A stretch of DNA of 64,000 nucleotides, taken from NCBI RefSeq assembly GCF_014191775.1, contig NZ_JACHXA010000002.1, positions 248,001 to 312,000 of the forward strand, read 5' to 3'. This stretch comes from Limibacillus halophilus (lineage in GTDB: Bacteria > Pseudomonadota > Alphaproteobacteria > Kiloniellales > CECT-8803). Shown in pieces: positions 9,414 to 17,728 of this stretch (the stretch's first letter is position 1; each line of letters opens with the position of its first letter). Made by a program: the position numbers and the translations under genes. The notes under the pieces were generated by a model. It saw nothing but the letters and a program-made list of their open reading frames with translations. It made no database searches and had not been told where the DNA came from.

Positions 9414-10595
9414 TCACCCCTTCATCGGTAGGGCGGTTTCGACCAGTTCGGCCCAATAGCTGGCGCCAAGGACGGCGATCTCGTCGTTGAAATCGTAATA
9501 GGGGTTGTGGATGGCACAGCCGCCAAGCTCGCCTTCCGAGCCGTTACCGAGCCAGATATAACAGCCCGGGCTTTCCTGAAGCATGTAGGCAAAATCCTCG
9601 GAGCCCATCTTGGGTGCAGCATTCGCATTGACGTTTTCCTTGCCCACCACCTTGGCGGCCACGGCTGCGGCCAGCAGGCTTTCCTGCTCGCTGTTGACGA
9701 GCGCCGGGTAACGGCGTTCATAGCGGAAATCCAGCGTCGCGCCGAATGCCGTGCAGATGCCGCGCCCGATGGTCTCGATCTCGCGTTCCAGCATGTCGTG
9801 GACCTCTGGCCTGAAGGAGCGCGCCGTGCCCCGGATGACCGCGTTCTCCGGCAGCACGTTCCAGGTATCGCCCGCATGGATTTGAGTCACGCTGACCACG
9901 GCGGAATCGAGCGGGTTGGTGCGGCGGCTGACGATGCTTTGCAAAGCCGTCACAATCTGACTGGCGATCACGATGGCGTCGTTGCCCGTGTGCGGCATGG
10001 CGCCGTGTGCGCCCTTGGCATTGATGGTGATCTCGAATACATCGAATGCGGCCATGGCCGGGCCGCTGCGCAATCCCACCTGCCCGACAGGAATGCCCGG
10101 CGTGTTGTGCAGCCCATAGACCCCCTCGACCGGGAATTTATGGAACAGTCCCTCCTCCACCATGACGCGACCGCCACCCTCGTTCTCTTCGGCTGGCTGG
10201 AAGATGAAATGAACGAGGCCATCGAATTCACGGGATTTCGATAGATAACTGGCAGCGCCCAGCAACATCGCCGTATGGCCGTCGTGACCGCAGCCGTGCA
10301 TCTTGCCGGGAATGGTGGAGCGATGATCGAAGTCGTTCTTCTCGGTCATGTCCAGCGCATCCATATCAGCGCGCAAGCCGATGGCCCGATTGCCGCCGCC
10401 CTTGCCCCTCAGGGTTCCGACAACGCCGGTCGTCGCCATACCCCGATCCACTTCAATGCCCCAGGATTCCAGCTTCTCCGCGACGATATCCGCAGTGCGG
10501 AATTCCTCGAACGCGGTCTCCGGGTGGCGGTGCAGGTCGCGCCGCCAAGTCCTCATATCGTCTTTCAGCGCGGCAATCTCTGGCTTGATGGGCAT
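9414..10595 (-). CDS. M20 family amidohydrolase (hippurate hydrolase / aminoacylase type)
   Basis: A 393-residue M20D metal-dependent hydrolase, the family of hippurate hydrolases and N-acyl amino acid amidohydrolases. Visible motifs are WRRDLHRHPE near the start, LRADMDALDM, GKMHGCGHDGHTAMLLGAA with the metal-ligand histidines, PAEENEGGGRVM with catalytic glutamates, GAHGAMPH, and GSEDFAYML near the end. I place the start at the ATG at 10595 (MPIKPEIAALK) after a purine-rich GAAAGAG. The frame is open to 10637. It lies between two peptide transport loci, so release of amino acids from acylated or peptidic substrates is a reasonable guess. Confidence 0.9.
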   Translation of the reverse strand: MPIKPEIAALKDDMRTWRRDLHRHPETAFEEFRTADIVAEKLESWGIEVDRGMATTGVVGTLRGKGGGNRAIGLRADMDALDMTEKNDFDHRSTIPGKMHGCGHDGHTAMLLGAASYLSKSREFDGLVHFIFQPAEENEGGGRVMVEEGLFHKFPVEGVYGLHNTPGIPVGQVGLRSGPAMAAFDVFEITINAKGAHGAMPHTGNDAIVIASQIVTALQSIVSRRTNPLDSAVVSVTQIHAGDTWNVLPENAVIRGTARSFRPEVHDMLEREIETIGRGICTAFGATLDFRYERRYPALVNSEQESLLAAAVAAKVVGKENVNANAAPKMGSEDFAYMLQESPGCYIWLGNGSEGELGGCAIHNPYYDFNDEIAVLGASYWAELVETALPMKG

Positions 10596-10693
10596 GGTGC
10601 TGTCTCTTTCCGGTTCGGCTGATAGGGAGTGGACCAAAGCCTAGCCCCACCGCAACCGGATCTGCAACCTGCGCGCAAGCCTTGATGCAACGC

Positions 10694-11530
10694 TCAGTGC
10701 GACATCAGCACCGGCACCGTCATGTGCTTAAGAACTTCGCGAGTGACGCCGCCCAGCACCAGTTCGCGCAACCGCGAATGGCCATAGCCGCCCATGACAA
10801 GCAGATCGCTGCCGCGATCGCTCAAGCGCGAGAGGATGGCGGAAGAAACCCCAAGCTCCGCGGCCTCCAAATGCTGGACCTCGACCTTCACGCCATGGCG
10901 AGCAAGGTGGAGCCCGATATCCGCGCCCGGTTCATCACCATGCACACCGCGGCCAGGGTTGACCGCCACAACGACGACCTGCTCGGCCATCTTCAGCATT
11001 GGCAGGGCGTCGTTGACGGCGCGAGTGGCCTCGCGCCCGCCGTTCCAGGCGATCATTACACGCTTCCCGAAACCCGCGGGCGCGCCAATGTAGGGAATCA
11101 TCAGCACGGGCCTTCCGCAGGTGACAAGCACCTCCTCTGCGACACTGTTGTCGAGCGACGCCGCGTCGTCATCGTCTTGCTGCCCCAGTATGACAAGATC
11201 ACTGTAGCGAGCGTGCAACGAAATTCCCGACGCCAACTCTGCTTCGGCCTTGCGCAGACGCCGAATTTCGTAGCTAACACCGCCCGCGTCGGCCGCAGCT
11301 TTAAACAGCTCGACCGCCCGTCCTTCGACCTCGGTTAGATAGGCGGCTTGCGCCTGCAGTGCGGATTTCGGTATTTGGCTGCGCAGATAGGTTGGCATAG
11401 CCGGCTCGCCCAGCGCGACCAGTCCCGTTAGGTGCGCGCCCGAGCTATTCGCCAGATCGACGGCCGCTTGCACGCGATTCTTGGCGGCCTTGCCGCCATC
11501 GACCTGTACCAAAAGATTTCTAAAGGCCAT
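10694..11530 (-). CDS. Tandem universal stress protein (UspA family)
   Basis: A 278-residue protein built from two Usp domains, about 1-140 and 150-278. The first begins MAFRNLLVQVDGGKAAKNRV. The second has RVMIAWNGGREATRAV and ends with the nucleotide-binding-like loop MGGYGHSRLRELVLGGVTREV, close to the G-x2-G-x9-G pattern of ATP-binding UspA proteins. An AAGGAGAG ribosome binding site lies 7 nt before the ATG. Such proteins respond to stress in the cytoplasm by poorly defined means. It stands alone between the M20 hydrolase and the peptide importer operon. Confidence 0.9.
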   Translation of the reverse strand: MAFRNLLVQVDGGKAAKNRVQAAVDLANSSGAHLTGLVALGEPAMPTYLRSQIPKSALQAQAAYLTEVEGRAVELFKAAADAGGVSYEIRRLRKAEAELASGISLHARYSDLVILGQQDDDDAASLDNSVAEEVLVTCGRPVLMIPYIGAPAGFGKRVMIAWNGGREATRAVNDALPMLKMAEQVVVVAVNPGRGVHGDEPGADIGLHLARHGVKVEVQHLEAAELGVSSAILSRLSDRGSDLLVMGGYGHSRLRELVLGGVTREVLKHMTVPVLMSH

Positions 11531-11634
11531 GACTCTCTCTCCTTATGAAGAGGTGAACCACCTCTTACAGATAAGCAGAGCAGTCTTTGAATAAAGCCTC
11601 ATTGACCTGAATCAATCGACGACGCCGATTGCTT

Positions 11635-12699
11635 CTAGCGGCCGCCCTCGGGTCGCAGCGACGCGGGCAAACGTCCCTCCTCGACGCCGTGGCAACGCAC
11701 CTCCCCCGTACCGACACGCAAGGGTTTGGGGGCCTCACTGCGGCAGCGATCGTTGGCAAAGGGGCAACGGGGATGGAAATGGCAACCGCCCGGAGGTGTG
11801 ATCGGTGACGGCACTTCGCCTGCGATCGGGGTCCTGGCCCGCCCGGACATCTCCAGGTCCGGGATCGCATCGAGCAACATCCGCGTATAGGGATGGCGCG
11901 GCTGGGCAAAGACTTCGCGGGCGGGGCCCCATTCGACAAGGCGGCCGAGATACATCACCCCGATATCGTCGGAGATATGATAGACCACCGCCAGATCGTG
12001 GCTGATGAAGAGATACGTGAGATTGAACTCTCGCTGCAGTTTCTTCATCAGATTCAAAATCTGCGCCTGTACCGATACATCCAGGGCCGAGGTTGGCTCA
12101 TCGCAGATCAGGAACTCCGGTTCGCTGGCCAATGCGCGGGCGATCGAGATGCGTTGGCGCTGACCGCCCGAGAATTCATGCGGGAACTTGATGCTATCTT
12201 CCGGCGACAGGCCGACCAGCGTCAGAAGGTCGGCGACGCGCTCCAAGATAGCCTTTTCGCCGCTGACGAGCCTGTGGAAGCGAATAGGTTCGGCGATGAT
12301 GTTGCCGACCCGCCAACGTGGATTGAGGCTGGCGAAAGGGTCCTGGAAAATCATCTGCAGGCGGCGGCGTACCGGCGCCATTGCCTTGCGCGAATTGAGG
12401 GTTGCCAGATCCAGGCCTTCGATCTCCACCGAACCCGCCGAGGGTCGATACAATCCAACCACCAAACGCGCTACGGTCGACTTACCGCAACCCGACTCGC
12501 CAACCAATGAGAACGTCTTTCCCTTGGGAATTTCCAGCGATAGGTCGTCGACCGCAGTCAGGTGAACTTTCGGCTGGCCCTGCAGGACCCGGTTAAGGAA
12601 CGGCGGCGAGACATCGAAGGTCTTGCGCAACCCCTTGATCCGCAAGGTCGGGCCGGCGGTGGCACTCGTATCCGGTTTCGGCGCCAAGGTATCGCTCAT
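11635..12699 (-). CDS. Peptide ABC importer ATP-binding protein (DppF/OppF type)
   Basis: A 354-residue ATPase subunit of a peptide-type ABC importer, last gene of its operon. It carries Walker A GESGCGKST, signature FSGGQRQRISIARAL and Walker B LICDEPTSALD. The C-terminal oligopeptide region has HPYTRMLLDAIPD and CHFHPRCPFANDRC. The start is the ATG at 12699, which overlaps the stop of the upstream ATPase gene by ATGA. The final residues are RPEGGR. It pairs with the product of the next gene upstream as a heterodimer. Confidence 0.94.
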   Translation of the reverse strand: MSDTLAPKPDTSATAGPTLRIKGLRKTFDVSPPFLNRVLQGQPKVHLTAVDDLSLEIPKGKTFSLVGESGCGKSTVARLVVGLYRPSAGSVEIEGLDLATLNSRKAMAPVRRRLQMIFQDPFASLNPRWRVGNIIAEPIRFHRLVSGEKAILERVADLLTLVGLSPEDSIKFPHEFSGGQRQRISIARALASEPEFLICDEPTSALDVSVQAQILNLMKKLQREFNLTYLFISHDLAVVYHISDDIGVMYLGRLVEWGPAREVFAQPRHPYTRMLLDAIPDLEMSGRARTPIAGEVPSPITPPGGCHFHPRCPFANDRCRSEAPKPLRVGTGEVRCHGVEEGRLPASLRPEGGR

Positions 12700-13721
12700 G
12701 CGCCGCCCTCCTCTTCGATCAACCAGCAAGACGCCAGTGTCTTACCTGCGGGCATCAGACTGGGACGGTCCTGCCGGCAGCGGTCAAAAGCCTGTGGGCA
12801 ACGCGGGTTAAATGCGCAGCCGCGAGGAATTTTGTTCAGGCGCGGCATGGAACCTTCGATCTGCATCAACTCTTCACGGTCTTGGCCGACGAGGGGAATA
12901 GACCCCATCAAACCGACCGTATAGGGATGGCTGGGGCGCTTGATGACTTCCTGCACAGGGCCGATCTCCGCAATTCTTCCGGCATACATCACGGCCACCC
13001 GGTCAGCGGTTTCGGCGATAACTCCCATGTCGTGTGTCACCAGCATCACGGCGGCCCCATGGTCGCGGCAGAGACGCTTGAGAAGTGAGATGATCTGCGC
13101 CTGAATTGACACGTCCAACGCTGTCGTCGGCTCGTCGGCAATAACCAGCTTGGGATTGACGCAAAGCGCCAACGCTATCACCACCCGTTGGCGCATGCCG
13201 CCGGAAAACTGATGAGGATATTGATCGACGCGCCGCTCCGGCGACGGGATGCCGACCTCAGCCAAAAGTTCAATGGCACGCTTGCGGGCCGCCCGCTCGC
13301 TCATGTCCGTATGGGTGCGGATTGTCTCAATCAACTGCTCTCCGACTCTGTAGAGCGGATTGAGGCTGGTGAGCGGATCCTGAAAAACCATCCCGATTTC
13401 CGCGCCGCGCAGGCGGCGCAACTTCTCGTAGGGCAGGTTATCGATGCGCTTGCCCTGGAACAGTACCTGTCCGTCGGCAATACGCCCGGGCGGCTCCAAC
13501 AAACCGATGATTGCAGAGCCGGTAAGCGACTTACCGGCTCCAGACTCGCCGACGACGCCCAGAACCTCTCCCGGCTTGATGTCGAAAGAGACATCGTCAA
13601 CGGCGACAAGCGTGCCGTTGCGGGTCGGAAATTCGATCCGTAGATTGCGCACCTCCAATAAGGCGTCGCTTCCAACGCGGTCTTCGCGGGCGGCTTCCAT
13701 CACTGCTGACGTATCGCTCAT
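12696..13721 (-). CDS. Peptide ABC importer ATP-binding protein (DppD/OppD type)
   Basis: A 341-residue ATPase with Walker A GESGAGKSLT, Q-loop FQDPLTSLNP, signature FSGGMRQRVVIALAL, Walker B VIADEPTTALD and H-loop MLVTHDMGV. The C-terminal CAFNPRCPQAFDRC cluster is the cysteine-bearing motif common in this subfamily. The start is the ATG at 13721, 4 nt after the stop of the upstream permease gene. A GTG lies directly before it. It is coupled by overlap to the DppF-type gene downstream. Confidence 0.94.
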   Translation of the reverse strand: MSDTSAVMEAAREDRVGSDALLEVRNLRIEFPTRNGTLVAVDDVSFDIKPGEVLGVVGESGAGKSLTGSAIIGLLEPPGRIADGQVLFQGKRIDNLPYEKLRRLRGAEIGMVFQDPLTSLNPLYRVGEQLIETIRTHTDMSERAARKRAIELLAEVGIPSPERRVDQYPHQFSGGMRQRVVIALALCVNPKLVIADEPTTALDVSIQAQIISLLKRLCRDHGAAVMLVTHDMGVIAETADRVAVMYAGRIAEIGPVQEVIKRPSHPYTVGLMGSIPLVGQDREELMQIEGSMPRLNKIPRGCAFNPRCPQAFDRCRQDRPSLMPAGKTLASCWLIEEEGGA

Positions 13722-13725
13722 CACG

Positions 13726-14697
13726 TCACCTCAGCTTGGGATTGAGCGCATCGCGCAGCCAATCCCCGAGTAAGTTCACCGCAAGCACGAGAATCGCGAG
13801 CATCGCGCCCGGGAAGATGGTGATCCACCAGAGCCCGGAGAAAAGGAAATCGTTACCGATCCGGATCAGGGTACCCAACGACGGCTGGGTTGTCGGCACG
13901 CCTACACCCAGGAACGATAGGGTCGCCTCCAAGATCACCGCCAGCGCGAGATTGATCGTCGCGATCACAAGAACCGGCCCCATCACATTCGGCAGGACAT
14001 GGCGGATCATGATCAAAAGCGGTGGAATGCCGATGACGCGGGCCGCCTGAACATACTCCTTGTTCTTCTCCACCAGGGTCGATCCGCGCACCGTACGGGC
14101 GTACTGAACCCAAAACGAAAGCCCGATGGACAGCACAAGGACGTAAAACGCCAACTCGTCGTGCTTGGCGCCGCCCAGAAGGCCGCGAAACACACCATCG
14201 ATCAACAGGGCAATCAGGATCGCAGGGAAGGTCAATTGCACTTCCGCAATGCGCATGATGACCGCATCAACCGTGCCGCCCAGGTATCCGCTCAATAGCC
14301 CCAGGGAAATTCCCAGGACCGCCGCGAAGATCACGCTGGCAAAACCGACGCTCAGCGATATGCGTGACCCATAAAGGATCGTCGAGAGAACATCGCGGCC
14401 CTGGTCATCGGTGCCGAGCAGGAACTGCGGATCTCCCTCGGTCGACCAGAAACCGGGAAGCTCCGAGTTCAAAAGATCAAGGGTGGCTGGGTCGAAGGGA
14501 TTATGCGGCGCGATCCAAGGCGCAAACAACGCGGAAAGCATTATGACTGCGGTGACCAGCGCCGCCAGGACCGTTACCTTGGAACGAAAGAATGAGTGCG
14601 CGATATCGCTTTTGGCGGCCCGCCTGGCGCTATCGGCGAAACGGGCCATCAACCCACGCCTGACAAGTGCGTAGTCTGTGGTGCGATCAGCCGTCAT
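13726..14697 (-). CDS. Peptide ABC importer permease (DppC type)
   Basis: A 323-residue permease with an N-terminal cytoplasmic tail, a first transmembrane segment at about residues 44-66 (VLAALVTAVIMLSALFAPWI), and the periplasmic FLLGTDDQGRDVLSTILYGSRISL region. Five more membrane segments follow. The EAA-type loop is around YVQAARVIGIPPLLIMIRHVLPN. The GDWLRDALNPKLR ending is typical. It partners the DppB-type permease, whose stop is 3 bp upstream of this start. Confidence 0.93.
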   Translation of the reverse strand: MTADRTTDYALVRRGLMARFADSARRAAKSDIAHSFFRSKVTVLAALVTAVIMLSALFAPWIAPHNPFDPATLDLLNSELPGFWSTEGDPQFLLGTDDQGRDVLSTILYGSRISLSVGFASVIFAAVLGISLGLLSGYLGGTVDAVIMRIAEVQLTFPAILIALLIDGVFRGLLGGAKHDELAFYVLVLSIGLSFWVQYARTVRGSTLVEKNKEYVQAARVIGIPPLLIMIRHVLPNVMGPVLVIATINLALAVILEATLSFLGVGVPTTQPSLGTLIRIGNDFLFSGLWWITIFPGAMLAILVLAVNLLGDWLRDALNPKLR

Positions 14698-14700
14698 GAC

Positions 14701-15687
14701 CTAGTGCCCCCCCGTCGTCGCACGATCAACCCGCAACCGCGGATCGACCACGTAGTAGAGCATGTCAACAATCAGGTTGATCGTGACGAAAAGGAACGCG
14801 ATCAGCATCAGGTAGGCCGCCATGATGGGAATATCGACGTTCTGCACCGCCTGCAGGAACATCAGTCCCATGCCGGGCCACTGGAAAACCGTTTCCGTGA
14901 TGATGGCAAAAGCAATGATGGAGCCCACCTGCAGTCCTGTAATGGTGATGACCGGCACCAACGTGTTTTTCAAGGCATGACCGTAGTTGATCGCCCGGTC
15001 CGTAAGACCTCTGGCGCGTGCGAACTTGATGTAGTCGGTGCGCATCACCTCCAGCATCTCCGCGCGAACGAGGCGCATGATCAGGGTCATCTGGAAAAGA
15101 CCCAGGGTGATTCCCGGCATGATGATGGCCGCCAGTCCGCTGGGGGTCAAAAGTCCGGTCGTCCAGAAGCCCAGTCGGATCACCTCCCCCCGCCCGAAGG
15201 ACGGCAACAGATGAAGGTTAACCGAGAAGATGAAGATCAGCAGGATGCCTATCAGGAAGGTTGGCAAGGAAATGCCAATCAACGAGATCGTCAGCAGGAA
15301 TTTCGAGATCGGCGATTCCCGGTGCAAGCCGGTGTAGACCCCCATCGGAATCCCGACCAGCAGCGCAAAAAGCGCGGAAATGAAGGACAACTCCAGCGTG
15401 GCCGGCGCGCGTTCGAGGATCAGCTTGGAAACATCCTTTTTATGCTGATAGCTGATACCGAACTCGAACTGCGCGGCATTGAAGAGGAAGCGGCCAAACT
15501 GAAGATAGGCAGGGTCATCGAGCCCTAGGCGCTCGCGCAAGGCGGCGCGTTCGGCCAATGTCGTTTCGATGCCGACCATCTGGTTCACCGGATCGCCGAC
15601 ATAGCGGAACATTGTGAAGGACAGCAGGGCTACCGCCATCATGACGATGAGGGACTGAAGCAACCTTCGGACGATAAAAGCGAACAT
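14701..15687 (-). CDS. Peptide ABC importer permease (DppB type)
   Basis: A 328-residue permease starting MFAFIVRRLLQSLIVMMAVALLSFTMFRYVGDP, shown in part, with the first transmembrane segment at its N-terminus. A large periplasmic loop precedes five more segments. The cytoplasmic EAA-type loop is near MLEVMRTDYIKFARARGL. Compared with the DppB-like gene at 7518 the sequence is clearly different, so the two loci are not recent duplicates. It follows the binding-protein gene after a 124-bp gap that holds a strong hairpin at 15738-15783. Confidence 0.93.
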   Translation of the reverse strand: MFAFIVRRLLQSLIVMMAVALLSFTMFRYVGDPVNQMVGIETTLAERAALRERLGLDDPAYLQFGRFLFNAAQFEFGISYQHKKDVSKLILERAPATLELSFISALFALLVGIPMGVYTGLHRESPISKFLLTISLIGISLPTFLIGILLIFIFSVNLHLLPSFGRGEVIRLGFWTTGLLTPSGLAAIIMPGITLGLFQMTLIMRLVRAEMLEVMRTDYIKFARARGLTDRAINYGHALKNTLVPVITITGLQVGSIIAFAIITETVFQWPGMGLMFLQAVQNVDIPIMAAYLMLIAFLFVTINLIVDMLYYVVDPRLRVDRATTGGH

Positions 15688-15737
15688 CTAGCTCACATGG
15701 CCTGGATAGTGGGAACGGACGAAACGCTGGAGAGGGA

Positions 15738-15783
15738 GAGTACCGGACTACGCGCAGCTTTCTGCTGCGCGCAGCCCGTACTC
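15738..15783 (-). promoter_or_regulatory. Intercistronic hairpin between binding-protein and permease genes
   Basis: The core is a perfect 8-bp inverted repeat CGCGCAGC / GCTGCGCG (15751-15758 and 15764-15771) with a 5-nt loop. Outer arms GAGTAC / GTACTC (15738-15743 and 15778-15783) extend it. No T-run follows on the transcribed strand, so it is unlikely to be a full terminator. Such hairpins often protect the upstream mRNA end or cause partial termination, giving more binding protein than permease. That role is inferred. Confidence 0.6.
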
Positions 15784-15811
15784 TTGCAGATACGGCCTTT
15801 CCAAGCCGCGA

Positions 15812-17410
15812 TCAGTTCTTCGTCACGTAATAGAGCATGAACTGATTGTCCGCACGCTGGGCAAGATCGATGTTGTCCGCCTTACCCCAAGCCAGACCCT
15901 GCTGATGCAGCGGGATCATGCCCCACTCGTCCTGCACGATCTTGTAGGCCTCATGGATCATGGCATCGCGTTTGGTCGGATCGGTCTCGCTCAGGATCAT
16001 GTCCGTTAGCTCATCGACCCGCGCGTTGCAGTAACCGCCGTTGTTGAACTTACCCCGACCGTCACTGCCGGTCTCGTCGCGGCAGATGATCAGGTTGTAG
16101 AGCACGTTCCAGCTGTCGAAGCTGCCCGGCGTCCATCCCAAGAGATAGAACGAGGTATCGTACTTCGGACCCAGCGTCTTGGCGAAATACTGCGCCTTCG
16201 GTTGCGCCAGCAAATCCACCTTCACACCGACCTTGGCGAGCATCGAAACGACCGCCTGACAGATACGCTCGTCGTTGACGTAGCGGTTGTTCGGGCAGTC
16301 CATCGTGACCTCGAAGCCATCCGGATATCCTGCCTCTGCCAGCAGTGCCTTGGCGCGTGCCGGATCATGGGCCGGGCGCTCGAATTCATCCGACCGTGAG
16401 AAAAGGAACGGCGAGACCATGATCGCGGACGGTGTGGCAAGGTTGCGCATCACCTTCTGCTTGATGGCCTCAATATCGATGGCGCGGAAGAACGCCTCAC
16501 GCACACGCACATCCTTAAAGGGGTTTTTGCCCTTCACGTTCGAGTAGAGCAGTTCGTCGCGAAACTGGTCCATACCCAGGAAGATTGTGCGCAGCTCGGG
16601 GCCTGCCAGCACCGAAGTTCCGGCATTGCTGTTGATACGGTCCATATCCTGAACCGGAACCGGATACATCATGTCGACTTCGCCCGACAAAAGCGCCGCA
16701 ACGCGTGTCGCATCGGAGGAGATCGGCGTGAAGATAACCTCAGTCAGATTATGCCGACGCTCGTCCCACCAATCCTCGTTCGGCACGAAAATGGTCTTCA
16801 CATCGGTTTCGCGGCTCGTGATTTTGAACGCACCGGTGCCGTTCGTGTTGAAGGCGGCATAATTTTCCTTGCCTTCGGTCACCGAGGTGGGCTCCGTCGC
16901 GTTGTTCGCCTCGGACCACTCCTTGTCCATGATGTACCAGGTCGACCATTCGTAATAGATGATGGGGTTCGGCTGCTCCGTCACGAAATCAACCGTGTAG
17001 TCATCCACTTTGACGACTTTGGTGTCCGGCGTCAGGCGGGTCTTCATGTCAGACCCATCCTTGCGAACACGTTCGGCGCTGAAGACCACGTCATCCGCGT
17101 TGAAGTCGTTGCCGTTGTGGAACTTTACACCCTTGCGCAAGTGAAACCGCCAGTGCGTCGGTGAAAGCAATTCCCAGCTTTCAGCCAAGCCCGGTGAAAT
17201 TTCGAGATTCGGGCCACGTTGAATCAATCCCTCGTACACATTACCAAGGAAGCCCAAGGTGAAGGTCTCATTCAAAGAATAGGGATCGAGCGATTGCGCG
17301 TCCCCCTGGAACGCCCATTTGAGCGTTTCCGCCTTGGTCGGCGTACCGGCGCCAGCCACCCCTATCGTTAAGGCTATCGCAGCGGCCATTGCTACTTGTT
17401 TGATTCGCAT
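15812..17410 (-). CDS. Peptide ABC importer substrate-binding protein (SBP family 5)
   Basis: A 532-residue periplasmic binding protein, first gene of the operon. A classic signal peptide (MRIKQVAMAAAIALTIGVAGA, quoted in part, cleaved probably after TKA) precedes ETLKWAFQGDAQSLDPYS. Family 5 hallmarks include GNVYEGLIQRGPNLEISPGLAESW (about residues 56-79), RFHLRKGVKFHNGNDFNADDVVFS, DVRVREAFFRAID and the ending region IPLHQQGLAW. These proteins bind peptides, nickel, sugars or other solutes. The ATPase and permease types point to peptides or peptide-like solutes. The gene is divergent from the aminotransferase gene at 17729. Confidence 0.94.
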   Translation of the reverse strand: MRIKQVAMAAAIALTIGVAGAGTPTKAETLKWAFQGDAQSLDPYSLNETFTLGFLGNVYEGLIQRGPNLEISPGLAESWELLSPTHWRFHLRKGVKFHNGNDFNADDVVFSAERVRKDGSDMKTRLTPDTKVVKVDDYTVDFVTEQPNPIIYYEWSTWYIMDKEWSEANNATEPTSVTEGKENYAAFNTNGTGAFKITSRETDVKTIFVPNEDWWDERRHNLTEVIFTPISSDATRVAALLSGEVDMMYPVPVQDMDRINSNAGTSVLAGPELRTIFLGMDQFRDELLYSNVKGKNPFKDVRVREAFFRAIDIEAIKQKVMRNLATPSAIMVSPFLFSRSDEFERPAHDPARAKALLAEAGYPDGFEVTMDCPNNRYVNDERICQAVVSMLAKVGVKVDLLAQPKAQYFAKTLGPKYDTSFYLLGWTPGSFDSWNVLYNLIICRDETGSDGRGKFNNGGYCNARVDELTDMILSETDPTKRDAMIHEAYKIVQDEWGMIPLHQQGLAWGKADNIDLAQRADNQFMLYYVTKN

Positions 17411-17728
17411 TGTCGAGGCTCCCTGTTCATTACAAAGCCATTTCTATTTATTCCAACGGCTGGATCAACAATGCTCAACAGATCCAACCGAGTTGCCGAG
17501 CCTAAGCTCGATAATGCTGCTGTCAACGCTTTCATTGTCGTTAGAAGCCCCTTGCGCAGTTGCTTCCCCGTCGGGGGTCGGCAACTGGCGCCACGCGCTC
17601 AAGAGGGCTTTCCCCAATCTGGCAGCAAGAGTATAGAGACGATAGCCCAGATGTGGGCGACGGATTTGCAGCAATGCGCCAGTTTTCTGTGCGCTTTCAA
17701 ACCTCAGGCGGTGCGGAGGAATCACCCC
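17411..17728. other. Divergent intergenic region
   Basis: These 318 bp separate the starts of the minus-strand peptide importer operon and the plus-strand aminotransferase gene. The frame of the aminotransferase happens to stay open across it, but its conceptual product (about 111 residues before MNVRP) resembles nothing known, and a good ribosome binding site lies only before 17729. It should contain the promoters for both units. I see no clear sigma-70 pair or riboswitch. Confidence 0.5.

Noticed and set aside
14596-15528. A 310-codon plus-strand frame opposite the peptide importer permeases
   Set aside because: Its product is an Arg/Gln/His-rich sequence typical of antisense translation of membrane protein genes.
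17396-17728. N-terminal extension of the aminotransferase from 17396
   Set aside because: The family begins near MNVRPNSPAAR at 17729, where a GGAGGA site lies 8 nt upstream; the extra 111 residues match nothing expected.
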